64,000 nucleotides of DNA from Erythrobacter sp. F6033 (lineage in GTDB: Bacteria; Pseudomonadota; Alphaproteobacteria; Sphingomonadales; Sphingomonadaceae). Positions within the stretch are counted from its first letter, which is position 1. Each line of letters starts with the position of its first letter. The DNA is taken from the NCBI RefSeq assembly GCF_023016005.1, contig NZ_JALKAZ010000001.1, forward strand, positions 1,240,001 through 1,304,000, read 5' to 3'. This document shows positions 26,169-36,019 of the stretch, one piece after another. The notes under the pieces were generated by a model. That model saw only the letters and a program-made list of their open reading frames with translations, did no database searches and had not been told where the DNA came from. A program made the position numbers and the translations under genes.

Positions 26169-27128
26169 ATGGACAACTTAACTCACAGCCTCGTCGGCGC
26201 GGTGCTCGGCCAGACGGGCCTCAAGAAAAAGACCGGTTTGGCGATGCCGGCCCTTATCATCGGTGCGAACCTGCCCGATGTCGATGCGGCGTGTTTCTTC
26301 TGGCTTGAGGGAACCGAGCATCTCGGGTTTAGGCGCGGGATCACGCACGGCCCGCCTGCATTGGTGATCCTGCCGCTGATTCTCGCGGGGCTGCTTTGGG
26401 CGTTTGACCGCTGGCAGGAAAAGCGCGGGAAACGGCCCGAGGGCCGGCGTCCGGTGCATTTTGGCTGGCTGTACGGATTGAGCTTTATCGGAGCTTTGTC
26501 GCACCCGCTGTTTGATTGGCTGAATGTCTACGGCATCCGGTTCTTCGAACCGTTCTCCTCGCAGTGGTTCTATGGCGATACGCTATTCATCATCGATGTA
26601 TGGCTGTGGGCCATGCTGATCGTGAGCGTGTGGTGGTCACTGCGCAGCGAGAAGAAGGGCGGCAATTGGACAAAGCCTGCTTGGGTCGGGATTGCCGCTG
26701 GGCTGGCGTATATCGGGATGAATTGGGCGATTAGCCATCGACCACTGCAAGTCGTAAATTACGATGGACCGGGGGCCGAACGGATTTCGAGCCCCGTTCC
26801 GTTCTACTTTTGGGAACGGGAAGTAATTCGGGTTGGTCGAAATTGGCCGGGGCTGGCTTCAGAAGCGAGGCAATTGCCTTATCTCGAGAGCGAGCAACGT
26901 CCATTGATAGATCCAGATGATTTATGCTCAATCCCCGACCTGTCTCAAGAAAGGCAGACAAACTCTCAGCTCGACGCCTTCCTCTTCTGGACCCGCGCAC
27001 CCTTTGCCGAGCGCGCTGAAGACGGTTCAGTTATCCTTCGCGATGCCCGTTTCTACGACCCGCGCGCTCGTGACCGTTTTTCCATCGCGTTGCCTGATGT
27101 GAAATGTGAGGAACTTCCCGAGAAGTGA
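26169..27128 (+). CDS. DUF457/YdjM-type membrane metal-dependent hydrolase
   Basis: A 319-residue protein. The start MDNLTHSLVGAVLGQTGL and the following GANLPDVDA, FRRGITHGP and GALSHPLFDWLN are the conserved His/Asp motifs of the membrane-bound metal-dependent hydrolase family (YdjM-like). Four or five membrane helices lie between ~25 and 205, and the C-terminal 110 residues appear soluble. Activity has not been established for the family. ATG at 26169 places THSL at its usual N-terminal position. Confidence 0.87.
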   Translation: MDNLTHSLVGAVLGQTGLKKKTGLAMPALIIGANLPDVDAACFFWLEGTEHLGFRRGITHGPPALVILPLILAGLLWAFDRWQEKRGKRPEGRRPVHFGWLYGLSFIGALSHPLFDWLNVYGIRFFEPFSSQWFYGDTLFIIDVWLWAMLIVSVWWSLRSEKKGGNWTKPAWVGIAAGLAYIGMNWAISHRPLQVVNYDGPGAERISSPVPFYFWEREVIRVGRNWPGLASEARQLPYLESEQRPLIDPDDLCSIPDLSQERQTNSQLDAFLFWTRAPFAERAEDGSVILRDARFYDPRARDRFSIALPDVKCEELPEK

Positions 27129-27143
27129 CGCGCTTCACTCAGT

Positions 27144-28535
27144 ATGAGTGACACACAAATCGTCTGGCTGCGGCGCGATCTGCGCATGGCCGACAATCCC
27201 GCCTTGTTTTCCGCCGCCGCCCAAGGGCCAGTGGTGTGCGTCTATGTTCTCGATGATGAGGCAGCGGGGCATCATGCCTATGGCGGCGCATCGCGCTGGT
27301 GGTTGCATCACTCGCTTGAGAGCTTTTCTAAAAGTCTAGGCAACCGGAACGCAAAACTCATCCTGCGGCGCGGCGATGCGGTGGAGGAGCTTTGTAAGCT
27401 GGCTGAAGAGCTTGGCGCGAAAACTGTCCATGCAAACCGGCACTACGAGCCATGGTGGCGAAAGGCGCAGGGCAAGCTCGCTGATAAGCTCGACGTGCAA
27501 CTTTACGACGGCATCTACCTCTTCCCCGCCGGTCATATCACCACAGGACCGGGCAACCCTTTCAAGATATACACGCCGTTCTACAAGGCGATGCGCCAGC
27601 AATTCCCGCCGCGCGATGTGGTGCCGGAGCCGGAAACGCTATCTTCGCCCGATACATGGCCGCAGAGCGATGCGCTGGCGGATTGGAAGCTGCTGCCGAC
27701 CAAACCCGATTGGTCGGGCGGCCTCGCGGAGTTTTGGGAAGTCGGCGAGGAAGCCGCGCATCAGCGTCTTTCCGAATGGGAGGACGATGTTGCGAGCTAC
27801 GAGGACCGCCGCAATCTGCCCTCCGTCGACGGCTCCTCGCGCTTGTCCCCGAGCCTGCACTTTGGTGAAATTAGCCCTGTGCAAATCTGGCATGCGCTCA
27901 AACACATGCGATCCGATGGCTGGAAAAGCTATGAGAGCGAGCTTGTCTGGCGCGATTACGCCGCCAATGTGATCTGTCAGTTTCCCGCCTATGCGCGGGA
28001 GAATTACCGCGAGGATTATGACCAGCTTCAATGGCGTGATCCTGACACGGATGGGAACGCCGCGCGCGATCTCAAAAAATGGCAGCAGGGCAAGACAGGC
28101 TATCCCATCGTGGATGCCGGAATGCGCCAGCTCTACCAGACCGGATGGATGCACAACCGCGTCCGCATGATCACGGCCAGTTTCCTGATCAAGCACCTCC
28201 TGATCGATTGGCGCAAAGGCGAAGAGTGGTTCTGGGATTGTCTGTGCGATGCCGATTACGGCTCCAACGCAGTCAACTGGCAATGGAATGCGGGCACTGG
28301 CGTCGATTCCAATATGTTCGTGCGGATTATGGCGCCGCTGACCCAGTCGGAGAAATTCGATGCAGCCGCCTATATCCGCGAATATGTGCCGGAGCTCGCC
28401 GATCTGGATGCGCCCTATATTCACGATCCCGAAGAGCACGGCTGTCTGCCGAAAGCCTTCCCGCCCAAGATGATCGCTCATAAAGCCGGACGGGAACGGG
28501 CGATGAGCGCGTATAAAGCGATGAAAGACGGATAA
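27144..28535 (+). CDS. phrB: Deoxyribodipyrimidine (CPD) photolyase
   Basis: A 463-residue class I cryptochrome/photolyase. The N-terminal Rossmann domain begins IVWLRRDLRMADNPAL. The C-terminal FAD domain includes SRLSPSLHFGEISP, WRDYAANV, GYPIVDAGMRQLYQTGWMHNRVRM and the DADYGSNAVNWQW block, which match light-driven cyclobutane dimer repair enzymes. The WxGTGVDS-like NAGTGVDSN segment is also present. It repairs UV damage and lies 15 bases after the DUF457 gene, consistent with a marine surface lifestyle. Confidence 0.95.
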   Translation: MSDTQIVWLRRDLRMADNPALFSAAAQGPVVCVYVLDDEAAGHHAYGGASRWWLHHSLESFSKSLGNRNAKLILRRGDAVEELCKLAEELGAKTVHANRHYEPWWRKAQGKLADKLDVQLYDGIYLFPAGHITTGPGNPFKIYTPFYKAMRQQFPPRDVVPEPETLSSPDTWPQSDALADWKLLPTKPDWSGGLAEFWEVGEEAAHQRLSEWEDDVASYEDRRNLPSVDGSSRLSPSLHFGEISPVQIWHALKHMRSDGWKSYESELVWRDYAANVICQFPAYARENYREDYDQLQWRDPDTDGNAARDLKKWQQGKTGYPIVDAGMRQLYQTGWMHNRVRMITASFLIKHLLIDWRKGEEWFWDCLCDADYGSNAVNWQWNAGTGVDSNMFVRIMAPLTQSEKFDAAAYIREYVPELADLDAPYIHDPEEHGCLPKAFPPKMIAHKAGRERAMSAYKAMKDG

Positions 28536-28587
28536 GTTTTCGCCCGCCATCTTGCCCGCAGCGCCTGCTCGGGATTAAAGACATGCC

Positions 28588-29823
28588 ATGGCGACGCAGG
28601 GGATCAGAGGCGAGGAACTGTTAAGCGGCGGAGAGCGTTTTGCGCCTCGCCCGAACCTGTTTTCGCGCCTGTTTGCTCCCGGTTTCAAAACCATGCTGGA
28701 CCGCGTCGATCAGGGTTTCGAGCGCGGATCGATTACTGCGAAGCTGCCCGATGGCACGACGCGTGTTCTTGGCGGCAGAGCCCCAGGCTTTGATGTGCAT
28801 GTCGATCTGAAAGACTGGCGGGCGCTGCTCCGGCTTGCGACCAGCGGCTCGGTTGGCTGGTATCAGGCGTACGAAGCGGGCGAGTGGGAAGCGGACAATC
28901 ACGCGCATCTGTTTGCTTTGATGTCCGACAATGCCCGCACCCTTGGTGATACGGCGCGCAGTTCCGGTCTGTCGAAGTTGATCGCCCGCGTTGCGCATTA
29001 TTTCAACCGCAATGATCGCGCCGGATCGGTGCGCAATATCTCTGCGCATTATGATCTGGGCAATGATTTCTACCGTTCGTGGCTGGATGACACGCTGACC
29101 TATTCCAGCGCGCTCGGTTACGGAGCAGACGGATTACAAGCCGCACAGTTTCGCAAACTTGATGCCATTGTAGAACGCTTGGGCGGCGCGAAAAGCGTGC
29201 TGGAAATCGGGTGCGGTTGGGGCGCTTTGGCGGAGCGGATCGCAGGAAGCGGCGCGGATGTGACCGCGATCAGCCTCTCAGATGAACAGCTTGCTTATGC
29301 CCGAGAGAACCGCCCCGCATCTATCGCTTTCGACAAGCGCGATTACCGTGACGTGTCCGGCCAGTTTGATGCCATTGCCAGCGTGGAAATGGTCGAGGCG
29401 TTGGGCCGCGAATATTGGCCGGCGTTCCTCGACTGTGTCGCGGGTAACTTGAAAACCGGCGGTCGTGCGGCGATCCAGTATATCTCTATGGCGGACGACC
29501 TGTTTGAGAGCTACGCGAACAGCGCCGATTTCATTCAGGCCTATGTCTTCCCCGGAGGGATGCTGATCAAATCCGCCGAATTTCGCGCGCTGGCGGAGGC
29601 GAGGGGGCTTGAATGGCGCGATCAGACCGATTTCGGGCTCGATTATGCCGCGACGCTAAAAGAATGGCGTATCGCCTTTGATCGGGCGGTCGCCGAAAGA
29701 CGCCTGCCTGAAGGGTTTGATGAACGTTTCATCCGGCTTTGGCGCTATTACCTTTCGTATTGCGAAGGCGGGTTCCTCGCCGGAAATATCGACGTGCATC
29801 AGGTGACGCTCGTCAAAGCTTAG
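28588..29823 (+). CDS. cfa: Cyclopropane-fatty-acyl-phospholipid synthase family protein
   Basis: A 411-residue SAM-dependent enzyme of the CFA synthase family that adds a methylene group to unsaturated acyl chains of membrane phospholipids. VGWYQAYEAGEWE, AHYDLGNDFYRSWLDDTLTYSSA, the SAM motif VLEIGCGWGALAE and SVEMVEALGREYWP are the family blocks. The C-terminal WRYYLSYCEGGF is standard. It lies 52 bases after phrB on the same strand. The related tuberculostearic-type methylases have other tail motifs, so a CFA-like role is favoured. Confidence 0.9.
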   Translation: MATQGIRGEELLSGGERFAPRPNLFSRLFAPGFKTMLDRVDQGFERGSITAKLPDGTTRVLGGRAPGFDVHVDLKDWRALLRLATSGSVGWYQAYEAGEWEADNHAHLFALMSDNARTLGDTARSSGLSKLIARVAHYFNRNDRAGSVRNISAHYDLGNDFYRSWLDDTLTYSSALGYGADGLQAAQFRKLDAIVERLGGAKSVLEIGCGWGALAERIAGSGADVTAISLSDEQLAYARENRPASIAFDKRDYRDVSGQFDAIASVEMVEALGREYWPAFLDCVAGNLKTGGRAAIQYISMADDLFESYANSADFIQAYVFPGGMLIKSAEFRALAEARGLEWRDQTDFGLDYAATLKEWRIAFDRAVAERRLPEGFDERFIRLWRYYLSYCEGGFLAGNIDVHQVTLVKA

Positions 29824-29853
29824 GCTAACCCTGCCTAAAGAGGAGACGAGATA

Positions 29854-31056
29854 ATGACCATTCGCACAGCTGGACTTGCCGGAATCATCGCCATCGCGCT
29901 TGCAGGATGCAGCACGGGCTATGGCGGCGGATCGGATGTTCAAAGCGTCTCTTCTGCTCCTGCGCCCGCTGTGCAGCTCGTAACGCCTCTAGAGCGCGAT
30001 CAGTCCGAATTACAGGTCCTGTTCTGGAATGATGCCCAACGTTCGGCACGTTTCCGCGATATGGAGAGCTGGTTTGCGGGGCATGAAGTGCCCGCCGCGC
30101 TCGAAACACGCGATCTGCCCGCAGGCGCACCTTTGAGTGCGGAAATTCAGGCTGACATCAAAAAGCTGATGGCGGACACAAACGCTGCTGGCGTAATGGT
30201 TCTGCAAGGGGGCAAAGTTCGCTTTGAGGAATATGGCCTCGGTCTGGGCGCAGAGGATCGCTGGACCAGCTTCTCTGTGGCAAAGAGCTTCACATCGACG
30301 CTGCTCGGTGCGGCTTTGAAAGATGGCAAGATCGCTTCTCTTGATGATCCGGTGACCAAATACATCCCCGATCTTGCCGGTTCCGCCTATGACGGTGTGA
30401 CGGTGGAGCAGATCGCGACCATGACCAGCGGTGTAGCTTGGAACGAAGATTACACCGATCCGAACAGCGATGTTGCCGCGATGAACCGCTATGTGGTTGA
30501 GTATGGAGCGGACGCGATCGTCGCGCAGATGAAGACCCTCAAACGTGAAGCGCCCCCGGGTGAAAAGTGGGTTTACAAGACTGGCGAGACGAACCTGATC
30601 GGACTGCTGGTCGAGAATGCAGTCGGCATGTCATTGGCCGAATATTCGCAAACCAAGATAGTCGAACCAGCCGGGTTTGAAGGTGGGTTGTTCTGGATGG
30701 TCGATCCGCGCGGCGGCAATATCGGCGGCTGCTGCTTGTCGATCACCCTGTCCGACTATGCCCGTATGGGGCAATTCGCTCTCGAAGGCGGCGGCGATGT
30801 CGTCCCCAGCGGATGGTTCGGCGAAGCAGGCGATTCCAAAGTCGACTTTGGCGACACCGGTTTTGGCTACGGCTATCAATGGTGGACTTATCCCGGCGAC
30901 AATTATGGCGCGCAGGGCATCTTCGGGCAGGCAATTACGATTGTGCCCGAAGAGGAACTTGTCTTCGCCATCATCAGCAACTGGCCAACCGCGACATCAA
31001 ATGCGCATCGCGGAAGGGCGCGCGCGGTCGTTGCGAAGATCGCCGCCAGCGACTGA
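29854..31056 (+). CDS. Beta-lactamase-family serine hydrolase, predicted lipoprotein
   Basis: A 400-residue protein with a lipoprotein signal (IAIALAGC; Cys19). The SxxK motif Ser141-Val-Ala-Lys144 (FSVAKSFTSTL) and YKTGETN as the YxN-like element place it in the class C beta-lactamase/esterase superfamily, where most members are esterases or peptidases, not antibiotic resistance enzymes. The C-terminal GFGYGYQWWTY and IFGQAITIVPE are typical of this group. Function unproven. Purine-rich AGAGGAGACGAG upstream of the ATG serves as ribosome binding site. Confidence 0.88.
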   Translation: MTIRTAGLAGIIAIALAGCSTGYGGGSDVQSVSSAPAPAVQLVTPLERDQSELQVLFWNDAQRSARFRDMESWFAGHEVPAALETRDLPAGAPLSAEIQADIKKLMADTNAAGVMVLQGGKVRFEEYGLGLGAEDRWTSFSVAKSFTSTLLGAALKDGKIASLDDPVTKYIPDLAGSAYDGVTVEQIATMTSGVAWNEDYTDPNSDVAAMNRYVVEYGADAIVAQMKTLKREAPPGEKWVYKTGETNLIGLLVENAVGMSLAEYSQTKIVEPAGFEGGLFWMVDPRGGNIGGCCLSITLSDYARMGQFALEGGGDVVPSGWFGEAGDSKVDFGDTGFGYGYQWWTYPGDNYGAQGIFGQAITIVPEEELVFAIISNWPTATSNAHRGRARAVVAKIAASD

Positions 31057-31066
31057 GCACTAAGGC

Positions 31067-31414
31067 TCAGATCGCTTTGCGGTAGATACCGGTGTTGCTG
31101 TAGCGTTGCAGGATATTGTCGTGCACAATCGGGCTAAGCAGCTCGGTGAAAGCGCAGCCGACGATGCAATTGTCCCACCAGATCACTTCTGACTGAAGCG
31201 ATTCCAGACCGGGCAGGGTAAGCCAGCAGACTTGGCCTTCATGCATGCGATTGATCGATGCAGCCGAAAAGCCCGAGATCGATAGATCGTGCACCACGCT
31301 TTGGAACGCGCGGCCACCTGACGCGCGCAGCGTCGCCGGAATCGTCAGCTTCGTTCTTGGCGAGCAGCGATCTTCCTGCGCGGCAATGCTATATTTGTCG
31401 TGTTCGCTCGGCAT
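31067..31414 (-). CDS. PilZ domain protein
   Basis: A 115-residue single-domain PilZ protein. The N-terminal RCSPRTKLTIPA contains the RxxxR motif and VHDLSISGFSAAS the (D/N)xSxxG motif used for cyclic-di-GMP binding. It would act as a diguanylate signal receptor for motility, adhesion or polysaccharide production. No diguanylate cyclase is nearby. The gene ends 10 bases after the convergent serine hydrolase. Confidence 0.87.
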   Translation of the reverse strand: MPSEHDKYSIAAQEDRCSPRTKLTIPATLRASGGRAFQSVVHDLSISGFSAASINRMHEGQVCWLTLPGLESLQSEVIWWDNCIVGCAFTELLSPIVHDNILQRYSNTGIYRKAI

Positions 31415-31582
31415 AGCCTTTAAACCCTATTCAAGCAGCGTGTGGTCTCTTCGCCGTTTGGTCTCTGGTCGTTGGTCGACCGGAGTATTCAGCCCTTCAG
31501 CCTTTCGGCGGAATTGCGAAACAGGGTTAATTTTGACTTTACCAAAATTTTTCGGAGCGGTTCGCCGCAAAGCGAGAACGGC

Positions 31583-32299
31583 TTAACCGTCTACCCGCTC
31601 GCGGTGACCGGTTTTGAAGTCTTCTTGAACCAGAGCGACAATGCGCTCGGCGACGGCTTCTGGAGGTTTTACCGTTTCAGGGTCTTCGCCCGGATAGGCA
31701 CGGGCGCGCATTTCTGTCCGCGTTGCTCCTGGGTCAACAATCGCAACTCGCAGCGAGGAGATTTTTTCGCTTTCCGAAGCGTAGCTTTCCAGCAAGTTAT
31801 CAAACGCTGCTTTGGTTGATCCATAGGCGGACCAGAATGCGCGCGGCGCCGCACCAACGGAGCTTGTCAGGCCGATCACGCGAGCGTTTTCAGCACGGCG
31901 AACCAGCGGATCGAACGAAGCCAATAGAGCCTGCGTCGCCACGACATTGATCATCAGGGCTTGATTGAACTGCTTCGGATCAATCTGCGAAACTGGCGTG
32001 AGCTCTGGCAAATAAGCCGCTGAAAGACAGAGAATATCAAGGGTCTGCCACCGGCCGGCAATCGCGGCCGCGAGACGGCTAACGGCATCTTTCTCGGTCA
32101 AATCAACAGGGGCGATCGTTGAAGAACCGCCTTTTTCGTGGATTTTGTCTTCCACCGATTCCAGCTCTTTGACCTTGCGAGCGACCAGAATCACATGTGC
32201 ACCTGCCTCGGCTAGGGCGATAGCGGTTGCAGCGCCAATGCCGCGGCTCGCGCCTGTGACAAGGGCAGTCTGCCCCTCAAGCGGTCTGGTATCTGTCAT
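31583..32299 (-). CDS. Short-chain dehydrogenase/reductase (SDR)
   Basis: A 238-residue SDR. TGASRGIG near the N-terminus, a degenerate LSAAYLPEL where NNAG is usual, Ser in GLTSSVGAAPR, and YGSTKAAF (YxxxK). The deviating third motif is common in YciK-like members. Substrate unknown. It starts four bases after the purF stop and is probably the second gene of a purF-SDR operon. The 168-bp stretch after it, up to the PilZ gene, shows no gene I can support. Confidence 0.86.
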   Translation of the reverse strand: MTDTRPLEGQTALVTGASRGIGAATAIALAEAGAHVILVARKVKELESVEDKIHEKGGSSTIAPVDLTEKDAVSRLAAAIAGRWQTLDILCLSAAYLPELTPVSQIDPKQFNQALMINVVATQALLASFDPLVRRAENARVIGLTSSVGAAPRAFWSAYGSTKAAFDNLLESYASESEKISSLRVAIVDPGATRTEMRARAYPGEDPETVKPPEAVAERIVALVQEDFKTGHRERVDG

Positions 32300-32302
32300 G
32301 AT

Positions 32303-33790
32303 TTAGGCAGCCTTCGGATCTGCGAACGGCAATTCAGCCGACTTATCAGAGGTTTGATTGAAGTCTGTGAGGGAGGTTGGATACTCGCCTGTGAAGCAGG
32401 CATCACAGAATTGTGGGCAGGATGTGTTGCGTTTTTCCGATCCAACAGCCCGGTAAAGTCCATCAATCGAAATAAAGGCGAGGCTGTCTGCCTGGATAAA
32501 TTCGCGCATTGGCTCGATATCCATGCGCGCTGCAAGCAACTTGCTGCGTTCGGGCGTATCGACACCATAGAAACAGCTATGCGCAGTTGGGGGGCTGGCG
32601 ACGCGGAAATGCACCTCGGCTGCGCCAGCTTCGCGCATCATCTCGACAATTTTGAGGCTGGTCGTACCGCGCACGATGGAATCGTCGATCAAGACGATTT
32701 TTTTGCCTTCCACCAAGCCGCGATTGGCGTTGTGCTTGCGCTTTACGCCAGAGTGACGCGCGCTGTCAGATGGCTGAATAAACGTGCGACCAACATAGTG
32801 TGACCGGATGATACCCAACTCGAACGGGATGCCCGATTCCTGAGCGTAACCGATCGCTGCAGGAACACCGCTGTCTGGGACGGGCACGACCAAATCGACA
32901 TCGCAGGGCGATTCCATCGCGAGTTGAGCGCCGATTGCCTTGCGAGCCTCATACACGCTCTGTCCGGCAAAAAAGCTGTCAGGACGGCTGAAATAGACGT
33001 GTTCGAAGATGCACGGCCGCGAAGGTTGCTTCCCAAACGGATGCAGGCTTTGAACTTTGCCCTCGAAATCGACCTGAACCATCTCGCCCGGTTCGACCTC
33101 ACGGATCAATTCCGCGCCGATCACATCGAAAGCCACGCTTTCGCTGGCGAACACCACTGCATCACCCATCTTGCCCATAACAAGCGGGCGAATGCCGAGA
33201 GGATCGCGGCAAGCGATCATTCCTTCGGGTGTGGTCACGATTAACGCATAGGCGCCTTCTACAAGGCGGAGGGCGTCGATCAAACGATCAGCGATAGTCG
33301 GGTAGCGACTCGTCGCGACAAGGTGGATGATCACCTCGGTGTCGGAGGTCGATTGGAAGATCGAACCCTTGTTGACGAGGTCTTTGCGAAGCGCCTGAGC
33401 ATTCGAGAAATTGCCATTATGCGCCACGGCAAACCCGCCGCTCGCCAATTCGGCATAGAGCGGCTGAACATTGCGCAGGCCCGCGCCGCCTGTCGTCGAA
33501 TAACGGACATGGCCGGATGCCATATTGCCGGGAAGCTCAGAGATTGCCTCGGACGATGAGAAATTCTCTGCAACATGACCAAGGCCGCGGCGTGAGAAAA
33601 ACTCTTTGCCATCATAGCTGGTGATGCCGACGGCTTCTTGCCCGCGATGCTGAAGGGCGTGGAGACCCAGGGCCGTCGCCGCAGCCGCGTCGGCTGCATT
33701 TATGGCTCCGAAAACACCGCATTCTTCGCGGAGCTTGTCACCATCCTCGTCATGAAAAGGGTGCGTGAGATTGGTGCGTGAAATTGACAT
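32303..33790 (-). CDS. purF: Amidophosphoribosyltransferase
   Basis: A 495-residue glutamine PRPP amidotransferase, the first committed enzyme of purine synthesis. A 23-residue leader precedes REECGVFGAI; Cys24 would be the N-terminal nucleophile after propeptide removal. The glutaminase domain has GHVRYSTTG, VAHNGN and STSDTEV. The PRTase domain has IVLIDDSIVRGTTS. The C-terminal CPQFCDACFTGEYP resembles the Fe-S cluster ligands of the B. subtilis-type, O2-sensitive enzyme. ATG at 33790 is chosen because a start at 33853 would add a long unrelated leader. The 231 bp between it and lolC holds the divergent promoters. Confidence 0.95.
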   Translation of the reverse strand: MSISRTNLTHPFHDEDGDKLREECGVFGAINAADAAAATALGLHALQHRGQEAVGITSYDGKEFFSRRGLGHVAENFSSSEAISELPGNMASGHVRYSTTGGAGLRNVQPLYAELASGGFAVAHNGNFSNAQALRKDLVNKGSIFQSTSDTEVIIHLVATSRYPTIADRLIDALRLVEGAYALIVTTPEGMIACRDPLGIRPLVMGKMGDAVVFASESVAFDVIGAELIREVEPGEMVQVDFEGKVQSLHPFGKQPSRPCIFEHVYFSRPDSFFAGQSVYEARKAIGAQLAMESPCDVDLVVPVPDSGVPAAIGYAQESGIPFELGIIRSHYVGRTFIQPSDSARHSGVKRKHNANRGLVEGKKIVLIDDSIVRGTTSLKIVEMMREAGAAEVHFRVASPPTAHSCFYGVDTPERSKLLAARMDIEPMREFIQADSLAFISIDGLYRAVGSEKRNTSCPQFCDACFTGEYPTSLTDFNQTSDKSAELPFADPKAA

Positions 33791-34021
33791 CGCCAGATCC
33801 GTCCGCTGCGCTGCTCCGTCGGGTGCAGGCTCAATGGCGATGTTACGGATCAATTACAAGCGCGCATACGGTCTAATGCCCTCATTTTTGCGCCATACGG
33901 CGCTTTGAATGGGGTTATCTGATCCGCGTTACTCACAAGCGCGGTGGGTCTTTGGATTGTGCGCGGTGTTTGGCCCGCCTACAGCCTGCGTTCAGAAGCA
34001 ATAAGTCAGCGCGCAACATAC

Positions 34022-35260
34022 ATGCTCACCCCTTTTGAAAGAATGATCGCAAAGCGGTACCTTTGGCCCGGTAGGGGCGAAGGATTCATCGCGCTTGTCG
34101 CCGGAATATCGGTTGGCGTCGTTATGCTTTCGGTCGCGATGTTGGTGCTCGTGATGAGCGTTATGGGCGGCTTTCGCGGCGAAATGCTGGATAAGTTTGC
34201 TGGCTTGAACGGCCACGCTGTTGTGCAGGCCTATGGCGGCAAGCTGGAGAATTGGGAGAACACGCTCGATCAAGTCCGCTCGACTGAAGGCGTTGTAAGT
34301 GCATCACCGCTGATTGAGCAGCCACTGCTTGCTAGCTTCAATGGCCGCGCAGTCGCCATCTTTGTGCGCGGCAACACCGCTGAGGATATCGCTGATTTGG
34401 GCGACAAGGTTCTGTTGGGCGATATTGCCAGCTTACAGCCGGATTCCGGAAAGGTTGCCATCGGCTCCCGCCTCGCGTCGAATATCGGTGCACGTGTCGG
34501 CGACACGATCACAATCATCAATCCTCAAGGGCGCACGACACCGTTCGGCACTTCAATCCGTCAGGTGGGGTACGAAGTTGGGGCGATCTTCGAAATCGGT
34601 CTTTATGATTTCGATGAGACGTTCGTGATCATGCCGATGCAGGATGCGCAGACGCTGTTATTGCTGGGCGATACGGTTGGCCTGATCGAAGTGACGGTGA
34701 CCGACCCCGATAATGTGGGCGAGATCTTGCAGCCTGTTGAGGAAGCTTTGGTTGGGCGCGCAGTGATCGCGGACTGGAAACAGATCAATTCGACCCTGTT
34801 CGAAGCGCTTGAGGTGGAACGTGTCGCAATGTTCTTTGTCCTCAGCTTCATGGTGTTGGTGGCGTCTTTTAATATCCTTTCGAGTCTTGTGATGCTGGTG
34901 CGCGCAAAAACGCGGGACATTGCAATCATGCGAACCATGGGCGCGACGCGCAGAAGCTTGCTCAAGATTTTTGTGACAACGGGCACGACGATCGGCACGC
35001 TTGGAACGGTCTCCGGCCTCATTCTCGGATTCCTGCTGCTCTATTTCCGCAACGGTATCGTCGATGGGATCGCATATTTGACAGGTGTCGAGATCTGGGA
35101 TCCTTCGGTACGGTTCCTGACAGAGCTGCCCGTTCGCGTGGATGCAGGCGAAATCATTGGCATCACCGCCCTGGGCATCGGTTTGAGCTTCCTTGCGACG
35201 CTTTATCCCGCGCTAAAAGCGTCCAACACCGATCCGGTTCAGGTGCTCCGTTATGAGTAA
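34022..35260 (+). CDS. lolC: Lipoprotein-releasing ABC transporter permease (LolC/LolE)
   Basis: A 412-residue MacB/FtsX-like permease with four membrane helices: one at about 25-47 and three in the C-terminal third, with a large periplasmic domain between. [10 protein letters not shown] at the start, the MSVMGGFR segment after helix 1 and [22 protein letters not shown] match LolC/E. It extracts mature lipoproteins from the inner membrane for LolA. Only one permease gene is here, so it may act as a homodimer or LolF-like single permease with LolD. Overlaps lolD by 8 bases. ATG at 34022 is chosen to fit the family N-terminus. Confidence 0.93.
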   Translation: MLTPFERMIAKRYLWPGRGEGFIALVAGISVGVVMLSVAMLVLVMSVMGGFRGEMLDKFAGLNGHAVVQAYGGKLENWENTLDQVRSTEGVVSASPLIEQPLLASFNGRAVAIFVRGNTAEDIADLGDKVLLGDIASLQPDSGKVAIGSRLASNIGARVGDTITIINPQGRTTPFGTSIRQVGYEVGAIFEIGLYDFDETFVIMPMQDAQTLLLLGDTVGLIEVTVTDPDNVGEILQPVEEALVGRAVIADWKQINSTLFEALEVERVAMFFVLSFMVLVASFNILSSLVMLVRAKTRDIAIMRTMGATRRSLLKIFVTTGTTIGTLGTVSGLILGFLLLYFRNGIVDGIAYLTGVEIWDPSVRFLTELPVRVDAGEIIGITALGIGLSFLATLYPALKASNTDPVQVLRYE

Positions 35261-35927
35261 TCCAATCGTCTCCCTGCGCGGTCTCAAGCGTAGCTTCGAA
35301 CAAGGCGGCCAGCGCATCGATGTGCTGCGCGGCGTTGATCTGGATATTCAGCCCGGCGAGATTGTCGCGCTACTCGGTCCCTCGGGATCGGGCAAATCGA
35401 CCATGCTGCAGGCTGTCGGCCTGCTCGAAGGCGGATTTGAAGGTTCGATTGCGATTGCGGGTGAAGCAGCGGAGAAACTGCCACCGGACCAGCGCACGCG
35501 TTTGCGCCGCGAGCATCTGGGTTTTGTGTATCAATTCCACCATTTGCTGCCGGACTTTGATGCGACCGAAAACGTGGTGATGCCGCAAATGATCGCAGGA
35601 ACGGTGCGGGAAGCGGCGGTGCAGCGGTCAGAAAGCCTCCTCACCAGCCTCGGCCTCGGGCATCGTCTCACTCACCGGCCGAGCCAGCTTTCGGGCGGTG
35701 AGCAGCAGCGTGTCGCAGTGGCGCGTGCGCTTGCCAATCAGCCGACTTTGGTTTTGGCGGATGAACCAACTGGCAATTTGGATGAGGGCACATCTGATAC
35801 CGTTCTTGGGCAATTCCTCGAATTGGTTCGCGGGGAAGGCAGCGCGGCTTTGGTCGCGACGCATAACGAGCGGCTTGCAAGCCGGATGGACCGTGTGGTG
35901 CGCCTCCACGATGGCCTGCTCAGCTAG
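35253..35927 (+). CDS. lolD: Lipoprotein-releasing ABC transporter ATP-binding protein
   Basis: A 224-residue ATPase. Walker [11 protein letters not shown]-loop [16 protein letters not shown] (the HHLL pattern is typical of LolD), signature LSGGEQQR, Walker [13 protein letters not shown] and the switch His in ATHNERLA are all present. It powers lipoprotein release together with the overlapping lolC. No second permease is nearby. Confidence 0.95.
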   Translation: MSNPIVSLRGLKRSFEQGGQRIDVLRGVDLDIQPGEIVALLGPSGSGKSTMLQAVGLLEGGFEGSIAIAGEAAEKLPPDQRTRLRREHLGFVYQFHHLLPDFDATENVVMPQMIAGTVREAAVQRSESLLTSLGLGHRLTHRPSQLSGGEQQRVAVARALANQPTLVLADEPTGNLDEGTSDTVLGQFLELVRGEGSAALVATHNERLASRMDRVVRLHDGLLS

Positions 35928-35933
35928 TTCTTA

Positions 35934-35957
35934 GGCGAAGCGTATCACCGCTTTGCC
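35934..35957 (+). terminator. Possible weak terminator after lolD
   Basis: GGCGAAGCG and CGCTTTGCC (8 of 9 bases complementary, 6-base loop), 7 bases after the lolD stop. Only a broken T-rich stretch (GGTTTCCTCTTTG) follows, so termination is uncertain. Confidence 0.35.
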
Positions 35958-36019
35958 GGTTTCCTCTTTGATCGGAGCCTCTGGCGCCTATCCTGACCGA
36001 GAATACGGGGAGGACACCA

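Noticed and set aside
27639..28550. 303-residue open frame antisense to phrB
   Set aside because: Covered by photolyase motifs on the plus strand; no domain of its own.
31245..31586. 113-residue open frame between the PilZ and SDR genes
   Set aside because: It overlaps the PilZ gene antisense, is Arg/Ser-rich, and has no start signal or motif.
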